Shown one piece after another: positions 14,150 to 25,445 of a stretch of DNA of 64,000 bases. Below the pieces are notes generated by a model. It saw nothing but the letters and a program-made list of their open reading frames with translations. It did not search any database and was not told where the DNA came from. This DNA comes from Claviceps africana. Lineage: Eukaryota; Ascomycota; Sordariomycetes; Hypocreales; Clavicipitaceae. The stretch spans positions 1 to 64,000 of the forward strand of contig SRPY01000002.1 in NCBI GenBank assembly GCA_018360145.1, in the 5' to 3' direction. Both the position numbers and the translations under genes were made by a program. How positions within the stretch are numbered: the stretch's first letter is position 1; each line of letters begins with the position of its first letter.

Positions 14150-14900
14150 AGGCTCTTTACCTATATCTAGGATTTATTATTTAGTAAATGACTAGTGGAG
14201 TAATAAAGGCACGTAGGGTTATAGATATATAACTAGTTAACTACATAACAATGCTAAATATCTACCCACTACTTAACTAAGGCAATATTATAAATAACGC
14301 CTATAGAAAGAAATAGAAAACCCTTTTAAACGCTATAGGTTTTTTTAATTAGCTCTTAGTATATTTAAACTATTATAACTAAATAGTAATTATTTTAAAA
14401 AGAGATGTAGAGGTATCTTACGTTATAATATAAGGGTATAAAAACTTATTAGTATATATATAGCGCTTTATAGATTACTTATTTTATAACTATAACTTTA
14501 TTTAGGTTTATATTAACAATATTGCAATTTTCTTAAATACCCTTAAGGACTACCTTTACTATTTTAAGATTGTTTTTAATATTATTAATAAGGCTTACCT
14601 TTATATTTTAGCTAATAAGTCTTTTATTAAATATCCCTTTATTTAGCTACTAGGGTTTATTATTAATGTAAATAGCTTTATTAATATAAATAATAGAGTG
14701 AAGGCTCTTAAGTGTTTATAAATACTAACTATACTAGCTAATTTTAAAACCTTTATTAAAATAGTAGATTACCTCTACACTAATGTACTATAGTTTAATA
14801 TCTATATTTACCCTCTTTAAAATAGAAAGATAAGCCTTCTATAAAAAGTTAGGGAAAGAAATAAAATTCTACCTAGCTCCTTAAAGTAAGCTTAAAAATA
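14150..14900 (+). pseudogene. Gypsy-1 reverse transcriptase, degraded
   Basis: Ty3/gypsy RT is clear in the frame that begins RRVIDI at 14212, reads YPLL and then NAIGFF further on, and reaches the catalytic YINN at 14509-14520. YINN is a RIP form of the Y-x-D-D motif, since GAT/GAC becomes AAT/AAC. After it come a conserved thumb-like segment (IAIFLNTLKDYL) and YPFI...LLGFI, as in a well-known group of fungal gypsy polymerases. Upstream GYKNLLVYI matches the GYKNSPAY-type motif of that group. In-frame TAA and TAG codons replace presumed CAA, CAG or TGG. The ancestral enzyme copied the element RNA into DNA. Confidence 0.88.
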
Positions 14901-15779
14901 AATAGCAAAGTTTAAAACCTTTAAATCTATTAAAGAGAAACCTATAGCCTTTAAAAACTTGTATAACCTTTTATATATAAAGGTACTTCTTTAGTATTAT
15001 AATTTAAAGAAACCGCTTTTCTTTAAAGTTAATATATATAAAAAAGGGTTTAGTTTATACGCTTTTTAACTTAACGTAAAATAGAATAGTATAAGTATTC
15101 TTAAAAAGGATATTAATAGCAATAAGTTATAACCTATTGCCTTTCTCTTATAACCTACCTTTACTATTAAAAAACGCTATAGCTTAACTAAAGTAGAGGT
15201 CACTGCTATTATATAAAGAATATATAAACTATATAAAATAGCTTAATTTAACCTCGCTTTTATTAATATTATAATAGATTATACTTTAGTAAAAGGGATT
15301 ATTTATTATATATTACTTATAATAATAAATCTTAATAAAGCTAACCTTAAATTAGTAAAAGTTATAAACTACCTTTTATAGTTTAACTTATATATAATCT
15401 ACATTTCTAAAGTCTTAAATATAGTCTTTAATATACTTTTAAGACTTTTTATTAAACTTAGCTATTAAGAAGTAGTAAATAGCAGTACTTTTAATAAATT
15501 AAATACCTATATATATTTTAATAAAGACTATATAGTAGGGGTTATAATTAATTTCTAGCTTAAAGAAGCTATATTAATAGGGTACTATATTAACTTAAAG
15601 TATAGCTATATTTTATAAAGTATTATAAACTACTACTAAAAACAATAATAACTTAGCTACTATTGCCTATAAATCCTAATATATAGCTAGGACCTTTATA
15701 ATAATAAATTGTTATACTACTAAGACTTTAAAGGATATTACTAGCTATATATACCCTATAATTATATAGAGGAAATTCT

Positions 15780-16720
15780 AGCTATAGTTTATAATAACCA
15801 CTACTACTTTAGCATTAGCTATATAGTTAAGGAGCTAAAAGCAGTAGTTTTTTTAAGTATAAGTAAGTAAATCTATAATTATATTATATACTGCTTTATA
15901 TATAGGGAGAATTCTACATTATAAAGTAAAGCTACTAGTAAAATACACCCTTTATAAATAAAGCCTACTCCTTTTTATATAATATCCCTAAATTTTATTA
16001 TTAATATACTAAAGAAACTATTTATTAATATAGCTTAGTTAGTTAAGGGATTTAACACTTTAAATATTCTATGCTTAGTAAATTGCTTATTTAGTAAGAA
16101 GACTATCCTTATACTAAGGTATAAAATATATATAGTAGAAATTTAGGCTAAACTGCTACTTTAATTATTATACCTTATAAATTAAAGCCTCTCTAAAGAA
16201 ATTATTAGTAATTATAATTTTAAATTCCTCTTTAACTTATAGAAAGTACTATTTTACACTTTTAGCATTAAACTCTTTATATTAATTATATACTACCCTT
16301 AAATTAATAGCTTAGCTAAAATAAAGAACTAAACTATAATAATAGTAATTCACTTCTATATAATAACTAACCTTAATATATTATAAATTAATATCCTTTT
16401 TACACTATAGTATTACCTAAATAATGTAATAACTATAGCTATTAATTATTCTTTTAATAAGCTAGTTTTTAAATATAAGCTACTATTAGTAGTAAACCTC
16501 CTTTATAATATAGAAAATATTAGCTTTAATTTAAAGAACGCTAACCTTATAGTCCTTAGATGTTTATACTAATAGAAAGTAAAACACATTATTATAATAG
16601 TAGCTACTCTTACTAAAATCTAATAAAACTCTAAATATAACTTAGTAAATATTAATATTAATAATATAGTATACCTTTAACTTTATTTAAAATATAAGCT
16701 TTTAAAGAAATCTAAAAAAA
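15780..16720 (+). pseudogene. Gypsy-1 integrase, degraded
   Basis: The frame shows an N-terminal zinc-binding segment with a His cluster near 15790-15805 and a C-x2-C at 15892-15903, whose second Cys is now Tyr. The catalytic core follows: first Asp codon (now AAT) at 15991-15993 in SLNFI, second at 16210-16212 in IISNYNFKF, and the Glu codon (now AAA) at 16318-16320. All three are in the same frame. The second Asp and the Glu are 35 residues apart, the D-D-35-E spacing of retroviral-type integrases. FSKK and TYHP-like motifs (now YYP) lie between. The family inserts element cDNA into the host genome. Confidence 0.88.
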
Positions 16721-16929
16721 AGTAATTACCTTAAAGAGCTAAGCCTTTTAAAGTGTTAAAGTAAATTTCACTACTTTCTTTTTACTTAAATTTCTTAGCT
16801 AAATTCTATATACACTTAGTGGTTTTAGTAGCTTATTTATAGAAACTACAGTAAGAAAGCAACCCTTTTTAAAGGTAAGCTACTACACTACCTTTAATAG
16901 CCTTTAAAGGTAGCTTTAAAATAGACTAT

Positions 16930-17110
16930 TAGGAAATTAAAAGAATTAGTAGTTATAGGGCTTATTTTTTCTATAAAAAAGGGCAGGAATTTAAACTTAA
17001 ATTTCTTATTTAATAGAAAGGATATATAATAAAGGATAATTAATAAATATTTAAAGAAGATATATAAGTTAACGTTAGCAAGATAGTAAAAGAATACCTT
17101 TAAAAACACT
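16930..17110 (+). pseudogene. Gypsy-1 integrase chromodomain, degraded
   Basis: Reading from 16930, the frame gives EIKRISSYRAYFF, then KGQEFKLKFLI, stops where a Gln-Trp would stand, KGYIIKDN, and IFKEDI. This is the chromodomain pattern (EVE-x-I, L-V-K-W-K-G-Y, W-E-P-x-x-D/N-I) found at the C-terminus of chromovirus integrases. The aromatic-cage Trp codons have become stops, as expected for TGG under RIP. In chromoviruses this domain directs insertion to heterochromatin marked by H3K9 methylation. It places gypsy-1 in that branch. Confidence 0.8.
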
Positions 17111-20100
17111 TAATTAACTAGAAAATAGAACAGTAAAGAAAGGGCATTAAGCCCGCTCTACGCTAAGATTAACTAGCTAAACTAAGCAAGTACTTAAAAG
17201 AAGGGATTAAGGACCTCTATAAGTTAATAAGCGCTTATAAAATACTATAGCTTTTAAGCTATAGTCCCTTACTTATATACCTTACTTTAGATTTACTTTA
17301 TTCCCTATAATTTAAGATTAAGAAAACCCTATAACCTTTTTTAATTATCTCCTATTTTTAACTTAATCCTACATTTTTATTTATTTAACTCCCTACTTAT
17401 CTCTCTTTATTTCTAATTATATTTGCTAAAATTACTTTTAAATACTATTAATTATCCTCTAAATCTATTAAAAACAACGGCATTTTTTACTTATAATAGT
17501 AAATAATTAGGAAAACCTAATTTAAAAGTAGTAATAAACTTAGAGAAGCTTTATAAAAACCTTTTTAAAATTCCCTATTTATATCCCTAATAATTATTTA
17601 TTAACTATAACTACTATAAGCTCTTTAGTGCCTCCCTAACTCTCTTTAATACTCTTTTATATAAAAGTAATAAATAAATCCCTAATAATAGATCCTTTAT
17701 AAGGTTTTATATAACCTAAGGAATATAATAATAACTTCCTCTATATTAATAAGTTAAGAGAATATAATCTTAATATAGAAAGATTTAATATCTTTAGTAT
17801 AAACTTAGTTACTTATAATATAGCTTTCTACACTTATTTAGCTACCTTTAATATAGCTACTAACCTTTATACACTATTTACTAACTTCTATATACTTAAT
17901 AACTCTATAGCTATAACTAATAATAAATACTAAAAGCTATTTAGTGATTTACCTTAAAATAATAATAATTTCTTTAATAAAGAAACGCTTAACCTAAGTC
18001 TTAATAAAGAAATAACTAACCTAGCTTAACTTTAAAACTCTATAATATAGTAATTTAATAAAATAGTAGCTAAGCACTTTATAAATAAAGCTACCCTTAA
18101 ATATATTTAGAAATACTATAGCCTTAGCTACTTATACTAATTTAATAAAGCTAATAGCATTAAATACATTTTAGTAAATAATAAAATCCTAAAATAAAAT
18201 GCCTTAAGGGTAAAATACTATAATAAATATTTATTAATAAATAATAGTAAAACTGCTAATAATTATAAACCCTTTTTAGTTCTATATATAAAGTGGCGCT
18301 TTTAGAGTTAAGGCAATATAAGGAAACAATAGTTCTATAAAGATATTTTACACTTTATAAATTAGGAATTTACTATATAGAGAGCAATAATTATTAATAA
18401 TAGGGTTTCTATTAAGGAAGATAATAGCTTATATAAACTATAGCTAACTACCCTTTATATTGCTTTTAGTATTATTAATAAAGAAAGAGTAGCTTTAAAA
18501 GTAATACACTTAACGCTAAAGAAAGGTAGTGTAATATATAGATCTTTAGAACTTTCCTTTATTTATAGCGTTTAAAATAGCCTTAAAAAGGCAGTTTATA
18601 CCTATTACTTTAGAGGCAGTATTAAGGGTAAAAACTATAAAATTTAAATACTAAACTACTATAAAATCCTAAATATTTACTTTATTTATAGCTAAAAATA
18701 TATTAATAATACTATTATAAGCTCCCTCACTATAATATAAAGGGCTAACCTTATATAAATCCTTAGCGCTATATTACTTAAATGCTTTATAGAGTTTAAT
18801 AATAAGTTTTAGAACCTAAACTAAAAACTTATTAAAATAAAGAAGGAAATCTATAGAATAAAGGAGAATAACTATAAAAGGGAAGACACTATTATAATAG
18901 TAGTATTTACTAGCTTAATTAATAAATTAACTTTAAAAAACTATAGTAAAGCTATAATATACTTATAAAGAAAAGTAAAGGCTTTCTTTACCTTAATCCT
19001 TAACCTCCTTTATATTTATAGCCTTACTTTTAATAAAACCTCTTAGGTTACTTTACTTAAAAACACTATCTTTATTAATACTAATATTAAGAAGCTAGCA
19101 TTATGCTTAATAGTAGTGGAAATTAATATTATTAATAATACTAAGGTATAAACCTAACTTTATATAGATATTAATATATTAAGCTTATAGGTATAGGCTA
19201 TAAAGACACTATAGCCTATAACTATACCTTTAAGGACTAGCTTTTAATTTATTAATGCTAATAAAGCTAATAATAATAATCTTTTATAAAAAACCTATAA
19301 GCATCTAAAGGTAGACTCCACTGCTAATATAATAGCTATTAAGCTAAAAATTACCCTAACTAAATTCTAAACTAGTGTTATAAACTATTACTTTAGCCTT
19401 TAAAGTATCTTTAAATATAGAAAGTAAGGAATAAATATCTCCTATAAAAACCTATAAGTTTTAAAAGCTATACTATAATACCTTAATGTATTTAAATAAT
19501 ATAGTATATAGAAACCTAGGATTAATAAAGTATAAAGAAATGTATTTACTTATAAATAACTGCCTTTCTTTTAATAAAGACCTTATTAGCTATAAAACTA
19601 TAATATTATAACTAGCTATAGAATGCCCTATAACCCTTATATATAAAGATATATAGTAACCTAGCTATTGTAATAATCCCTTACCTTAATTTTATTAAAT
19701 ACCTTACTAAGCTAAAAGGCTACTATATTTCTTTTATAAAACTACACTCCTTAGTAGTAAAAGTAAAAATAAATATATTTATAATAGAAACACTATATAT
19801 TATCTATAAAGCTATATTAGGCTTAGTAAAAGTGAAAATAAAGTAAATTACCTTTTTTACTTAATTTATAGCTATATTAATTAGCTACTTACTATAACTA
19901 ACATTTCCTTTTTCTCCCTTTATTACCCTTTTTCTTTTCTTTTTTTTTATTCTTTCCTTTACTCTCTCCTTTATTATTTTCTTTTAAATCCCTTTAGCTA
20001 CTTTTAATATTTTTTAGCTTAAATATACACTCCCTTTTATCTTTTTATAAGTTTTATAAACTTTTATAGTAAAAATATAGCTTATATACTAAAATAATAA

Positions 20101-21950
20101 TTAAGGAATAAAATACTACTTATTAAAAGGTAAATTAAAGCTATAATACTATATAGTAGTATATTAAGTATATTACTGCTATAGTTAATAAAGGTAAGGC
20201 TATTAAATAAAGTACTTTAGTTTTAAGAATAATTTATAATAATAGAGGAATTTAGTACTAAAACTTTACTATCTATAAGCTAGCTTACTTATAAAGGTAA
20301 AACTATATACTTTTAAGCAGTATTTATTAAATTTAGCTGCTTAACTAAATTTAGTTCCTATATTAGGAATATTAATAAACCTAATACCTTATTACTTAAA
20401 AGTTCCACTAATATATTATTAAGCTTAGTGTAAAAGCCTTAGTTTAGCTTTAAAAAAATATCTTTACTTTTACTAAAAAAATCCTTACTAAGGATAAATA
20501 ATAGGCTTTAATTACTAATAGCTTTATAAAATATATTAACTGCTATATTTTAAAGGGACTTATTAAAGGGAGCGATAACTACTAAATATATCTATACTTT
20601 TATAAATACTTTAAAGCTATAAGTATAGGAAGTAGTAAATTAAAATCCCTTTAAATAAAGTAAGGTTTCCTTAAATATAAGTGTAATATATTTAAAATAA
20701 TAATATTTATATAAATCCACTCCTACCTCTAAAATAATTGCTTTATATATATATAGATTTAATAACTTACCTTTATAGAATTTTATAACACTATTAATTA
20801 AATTATAAATAACACTCCTTTTTATAGACGCCTACTATTTTACATTAACCCTCCGCTTACCTACTAGGGATCCTAGACTAAATTACAATTTTATATAATT
20901 TACAGTATAGGTAAATAAGCTCTTTAGTTTACTAAAGAGCAAATTAATTATAGCCTTTATATAGTAGGTATTAACACTTTAAAGGTAATTAATATATATA
21001 AAAAGTATATTATTTATATAGTAGCTATTAAATAGTAATAGAATTATAAGTAACTCTATATAAAAATTATATACTATATATATAGATTACTAATTATTCC
21101 CCTAATTTTAAGCTGTTTTTTTATAGAAGTTAAGAGGATTTTTAGTGTTAATCTTTATAAGTATAACTATACTAAGTATCTTAATTATTTCTAAGGGATA
21201 ACCTCATTAGTTATTTACTTATATAGCCTATATTTAATAAACTACAATATTTAAATAGGTCTTAAAGAAGACCTTAAACGCTTTATAATAGACCTTAGTA
21301 TTAATAAATAGCTTTAAATAGTAAAACTAATAGAACTTAAAGAATAGAATATCCTTAGCTATATAGAATACAGCGTTTATAATATAAAATACACTATATT
21401 TAAAAATACCTCTATTAGTAAAGACAAAGAAAATAATGCCCTTTTTAATATAAAAGAGGAAGAAAACCTTCTTATATAACAATCGTTTTTCCTATAAAGT
21501 ACTAACTTATTAACGCCCTTAACTATACTATAATAACTATAGGTATAGTGTAGAAGAGGCAGTAGTTATAACTTTACTTTTATATAATATTTCCCTTTAT
21601 ATTTCTACTTATTTTTAAGAAAAGCGTGTAAAAGTCTATATAATGTATTATAAGAATAGAAGATATTGCTGTTTTCTTTTATAAATTAATTATATATTTT
21701 ACACTCTATACCTCGCTTCTTTATTTTATTTAATAAGATTTTTAAGGCGTATATAATGCTATATATTAATTTTCTCTTCATTAGTATATAAAAGTATAGT
21801 GTCTACTAAAAGGTGTGGTTTTTTATAATTTCACATTTTATTTCACTTAATATATAGACTAGCTAGTGTCTACTATAATATATAGTTTTATAATTTTTTT
21901 TCTACTTATAATTAGTTTAAGACAGACTTATCTCTTATATACCTTAAACT
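17111..21950 (+). other. Gypsy-1 post-pol region with a long degraded frame of unknown function
   Basis: This is 4.8 kb between the chromodomain and the 3' LTR, where most Ty3/gypsy elements have only a short untranslated stretch. From about 17930 to at least 19680 a single plus-strand frame can be followed for some 580 codons. Its interruptions are only TAA and TAG, the stops RIP makes from Gln, Trp or Arg codons. Recognisable parts include a Lys/Glu-rich segment near 18840-18890 and several Asn-rich (originally probably Asp-rich) stretches. I do not recognise the protein. It could be an extra element-encoded product in the env position, a captured host gene, or a nested element whose ends I missed. 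From 19681 to 21950 I see nothing identifiable. Confidence 0.55.
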
Positions 21951-22150
21951 TGTTATAAAATAGAATTCTTTATATAAAAGGAGGATTTTTAATAATATAA
22001 GTAAAAAGAATAACTTTATTACTATATATAACTATACACCTATCTATAACTTATATATGTTCTTTTTTATAATTCCTCTTATAATTATTTATGACGCATT
22101 CTATAAGTTATAAATGCCTACGCTTTACGTGCTGTATCTAGCGCGTAACA
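21951..22150 (+). repeat. Gypsy-1 3' LTR
   Basis: This is the 200-bp partner of 9907-10106, ending GCGCGTAACA and followed by the duplicated TTAAT. Here the inner (left) half is fully converted, for example AAAATAGAATTC where the 5' copy has CAGGACGGAATTC. The outer (right) half keeps CpG and TpG: GACGCATTC, TACGTGCTG, GCGCG. Confidence 0.95.
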
Positions 22151-22155
22151 TTAAT

Positions 22156-22262
22156 ATATTATTATAAAAGGGGGTAAATAAATATAGTAAAACTTTTTAT
22201 TTACTTTTTAAGTTAATTTAAATTAATTCTATAGTATTATTGTAGTGTAGGTAAAATTACAA
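22156..22262 (-). mobile_element. LINE relic G, 5' terminus (right part)
   Basis: This continues relic G beyond gypsy-1. It lines up with the LINE 5' end, but the GC-rich terminus is converted: TTAATTCTATAGTATTATTG stands where copy 2 has TTAATTCCGCGTCGCTGTAG. With 9088-9906 it forms one interrupted insertion. Confidence 0.65.
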
Positions 22263-24180
22263 AAGTTTATTTTATTATTATTATAAACTATAGTAAGTTT
22301 TTAAATAATAATATTATTAAAAAAAGGTATATATATATAAAGTATTAAATTATATAGAATATATTTTATAATATAGTAAAACTAAATAATTAAGTTAATA
22401 GCTCTTTAAAGTAACTTATAAAGCCTTAAAAGCTTAATAAATATTATAATAGTTATAAAGTTATAACTCTTAATTATTAAGTTAGTTTAATTATACTTTA
22501 AAAGAAAGTTAATAATAAAAAGAATTATATATATTATAAACTCTTTACTAAAGGCGTTTATATCTTTAAAGATATTGATATCCTTAACTATAATACTATT
22601 ATATTAAGTTATTAATAAATTAAATTAAATACTATTTTAAATAAAATTTATAAAATAAAATTTAATAAACCTTTTATATAGCTTTAAGTTAAACTTATAT
22701 CTCTTTTATTATATAGCTATATATTAAAATATTAATATTATTAAAAACGTTAGATATAAATATAAAGTTAACTATTATTAATTTAATATAAAAAAAATAA
22801 TGTAATATAAAAAAAAGAATTAAAAATATAAAAAACATTTTAAAAACTTTTATTAAAACTATATAAAGTATTACTATTTAATTATTAAAAGTAAGGTAAG
22901 CTTTATTTAATATAATAAGGTATATTAAAGGCTATTAATATATTAAGCTAAAAATAATATAGTTTTATTATAATATTAAGCTACATAAATAGCCTTTATT
23001 AAAATTATTAAAGCTACCTTTATAAAGTAATTAATATAATTATTTATTTATAGCTTTAAAAAAGTATTACTTTTTTAATTATATACATAATTTATATTAT
23101 TACTATAGCTTTAAAAACCTTTTTTATAATATTAAAAAAAGAGATTAATTACTATTTATATATATATATATATATATATTTAAATATTTTACTTAATTTA
23201 TTAAAAATAATAATTTTAACCTTTTAAAATAAAGTTAAATAATATCTAATATAATAATATATATTGAATAAAATAAAGAATATATTAATAAATAGTTTAT
23301 TATAAATATTAAAGAATTTTACTAAAAGTTTATTAAAGTTAGAAGCCTTTAAATTAATTAATTCTTTAATAATATTATAAATTTTTAATAAAGTAAAGTA
23401 GTTTTTCTTTAAAAATATAATAATATTAAATTAAAGGCTAAAGTTAATTAAAATATTATTTATATAAATAAAGAATGTAAAGAAAAATTAATTAAAAAAG
23501 CTTTTACTTTATTATAATAAATAATAATTAATAATATTTTATTATTATTATAATAAAGAATTAAAATTTAAATATTTTTAAAAAATAAATTATTATAAAG
23601 TTAAGTTTATTATTTTAATTTTTAAAAGCTACTTTTATTTATAGTAGTATTTATTATTATATAATATTAAAAGCTATATTATTTTTTATAAATAACTTAT
23701 TTTTCATAAAAAGCTATATTAAAAATAGTTTATTAATTACTTTTAATTTAATAATATTATTATAGCTTTTAAATATATTTTATATTATAAATAGCTTTAT
23801 AAACTTTAAAGGTTTATTATAGCTATACTTTAAATATATTATAAAAGCTTTTTAAAGTAATAAAGTTAATCATTATAATAAATTTATTTATATACTATAT
23901 AATAAAGAAGTTAATATAATAAAAAGTTTTAAAAATAATAAAAATAAAAATAAAGTAAAAGTATTATATAGCTTTAAAAATAATAAATGTTTTATTTATT
24001 TATAGCTATTTAAAGTAATAAAAATATATTTAATTATAATAGTTTTAAAAGAGTAATTATAAATAATAATATAAATAAGCTATAAAATATAGTTAAATTT
24101 GGTAAAGTTTTATCTCTTTAAAAATTAAGTTTAAAGGTTAATAGAGAACTAAATGTAGTTAATTATACTATCTCTTTTAC
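22263..24180 (-). mobile_element. Highly degraded LINE relic H
   Basis: This 1.9-kb stretch is extremely AT-rich but keeps collinear blocks of the LINE body. The clearest is AATAAGCTATAAAATATAG and what follows it, at about 24070, which matches about 3210 in copy A. The segment around 22920-23050 matches about 2070-2190 of copy A. Orientation is the same as copies A and 2. An AT dinucleotide run of about 28 bases sits at 23155-23182. No reading frame or protein motif survives. The exact limits are uncertain. Confidence 0.5.
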
Positions 24181-24199
24181 CTTAAGCTTGCTATATAAA

Positions 24200-24385
24200 G
24201 TTAAAGTAATATATATATTAAAAAAGGAACTTAAAAAAAGTAAGCTTTAGTTAATATATTAGTTACTATATTGCCTTTGCCTAGCTATTTAATCAACACT
24301 TAATAGGTAATATAGTAATTAATATATTAATTAAAGCTTACTTTTTTAAAATTCTTTTCTTTAATATATATATTACTTAAAATTT
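24200..24385. repeat. Large imperfect palindrome made of two facing MITE ends
   Basis: Arms of about 80 bases (roughly 24200-24279 and 24304-24385) are inverted copies of each other around a short spacer. Each arm contains GTAAGCTTTAGTTAATATAT or its reverse and then a (TA)n stretch next to TTAAAAAAG. The same terminal sequence occurs at 28400-28500 and at both ends of the element at 28634-28829. This is therefore a head-to-head pair of ends of a short inverted-repeat transposon. The arms differ mainly by C/T and G/A. Confidence 0.7.
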
Positions 24386-24460
24386 ATATATTAAATATAT
24401 AACTAAGTATTAATAATAAAGAGTTACTATAAATTAGTTTTATAAAGTCTTAATAATATT
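24304..24460 (+). mobile_element. MITE family 1, copy a (partial)
   Basis: Starting at the terminal repeat, this runs into an internal section (TATATAACTAAGTATTAATAATAAAGAG...) that matches, in reverse, 28660-28829. The far terminal repeat is not clear after about 24460. It forms an inverted pair with the copy at 28634-28829 on the other side of the gene island. No coding capacity. Confidence 0.6.
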
Positions 24461-24944
24461 ATTATAGTCATAAAAGGCTTATTTATAAAATAAAGATTAA
24501 AATATAAAAACTAAGTAATAAAGTTATTTAAAAATAAAAATTAAATAATAAAAGTTATATTTTTTAGTTTATATTATATATATATATATATTTGCCTTTT
24601 TTATTCTTTACTTTTAATATATAGTTAAGTTATATTTAAGGCTTACTATACTTCTATATTCTTTCTTTATAAGCTTTTTACTATAGTTTTCCTTATTATA
24701 TAGCACTTATTTATAACACTTTAGCTCCTAAGTTGTAAAGCTAGTTTATAGCTATAATTACTAAGAAAAAATAAATAATTAAAATAAATGTAAGGCAATA
24801 AGTATATATTAAAAATAGAAGATATAGAGTAATTAAATATTATAGCTAAAACTAGTATTTCTATAAATAAAAATAGGGATTAAAAGTAAAAGTTAAAATA
24901 TATTTAGTAAGTTTTTTCCTTTATTAAGTAACTAACTAATTAAT
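24461..24944. other. Unassigned AT-rich stretch
   Basis: I see no gene, RNA or clear repeat here. The sequence is AT-rich with RIP-like composition up to about 24600 and is somewhat less biased afterwards. A short (AT)n run lies near 24575-24592. Confidence 0.5.
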
Positions 24945-24957
24945 AATTACTTAAATA

Positions 24958-25178
24958 CACCACACACTCTCCAGCAACGCCGGCTAAGACGAGCCGGCCG
25001 CGCACTAACTCCTATGGCAGACAACTACTCAGGGCCATACCGGCCCTAAGGCGGTTACCCTACGGCGGTATATAGGTTTTCCTCCCTGCTTTATAGTTTT
25101 TCCTATATAGATTAAGTAGCAGAGGTACTAGATACTAGGCTAGAAACAGCCTAGCTAGCGTAAATAAATAAATAAATA
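24958..25178 (+). mobile_element. 5'-truncated LINE fragment that escaped RIP
   Basis: This 221-bp copy of the LINE 3' end is in its unmutated, GC-rich form. It contains CCGGCTAAGACGAGCCGGCC and GGCGGTTACCCTACGGCGG, where every long copy has T or A at most of those C and G positions. It ends with the AGCCTAGCTAGCG segment and a TAAATAAATAAATAAA tail. A 13-bp target duplication (AATTACTTAAATA) flanks it at 24945-24957 and 25179-25191, so it is an independent target-primed insertion. At this length it would lie below the size normally sensed by RIP. It gives the original sequence of the family's 3' terminus. Confidence 0.92.
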
Positions 25179-25191
25179 AATTACTTAAATA

Positions 25192-25325
25192 ATTATTAAT
25201 TAATAATTTAATAAAGTTTTCCTACTAAATTAATATTTAAGTAGTAGAGGTTTTAAATATAGCTAAGTATAAATTGCTTAATAAGCTAGCTAGTGTATTT
25301 TAATAAATAAATAAATAAATAAATA
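25192..25325 (+). mobile_element. Diverged LINE 3' end with TAAA tail
   Basis: This resembles the tail-proximal part of the LINE family: GTTTTCCTACTAAATTAATA, then AAGTAGTAGAGG, then a GCTAGCTAGTG-like segment, ending in six to seven TAAA units. The matches are interrupted by insertions and non-RIP substitutions. It is probably a second subfamily. It lies directly downstream of the unmutated fragment, in the same orientation. Confidence 0.6.
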
Positions 25326-25445
25326 AATTAAAGCCTATGTTTTTAAATTCTTTCTTTCTATATATATACTATTTAAAGTTTATATATTAAGTTTATAAGT
25401 AAGCATTAGCAATAAGGAGTCGCTATAGGCTGGCCTTATAAGGCT
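25326..25445 (+). mobile_element. MITE family 1, copy b (less mutated)
   Basis: The stretch around TTTATATATTAAGTTTATAA, AAGCATTAGCAATAAGGAGTC and GGCTGGCCTTATAAGG matches the internal part of the 28634-28829 element read in reverse. This copy keeps C and G at sites that are T or A there. It lies about 300 bases beyond the 3' end of the prefoldin gene. Its terminal repeats are only partly recognisable. Confidence 0.55.

Larger units (their letters stand above)
9907..22150 (+). mobile_element. Gypsy-1: 12.2-kb Ty3/gypsy chromovirus, RIP-mutated
   Basis: A complete LTR retrotransposon is bounded by two 200-bp direct repeats with TG...CA ends (TGTTACAG... to ...GCGTAACA). It is flanked by the 5-bp duplication TTAAT at 9902-9906 and 22151-22155. 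It interrupts LINE relic G, whose sequence continues on both sides. In order on the plus strand it carries a presumed gag region, an aspartic protease motif, reverse transcriptase, a D-D-35-E integrase and a chromodomain, all riddled with RIP-type stops. At 12,244 bp it is about twice the usual length for fungal gypsy elements. The excess is the 4.8 kb between the chromodomain and the 3' LTR, described separately. Non-autonomous now. Confidence 0.93.

Noticed and set aside
16894..17109. Open minus-strand frame of 71 codons
   Set aside because: It is antisense to the gypsy-1 chromodomain. The conversion of sense Gln and Trp codons to stops, with AT-rich antisense codons, leaves a low-complexity Phe/Tyr/Leu-rich frame with no motif.
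23155..23182. (AT)n run as a possible regulatory site or origin
   Set aside because: A simple dinucleotide run inside a saturated RIP relic, with no associated structure.
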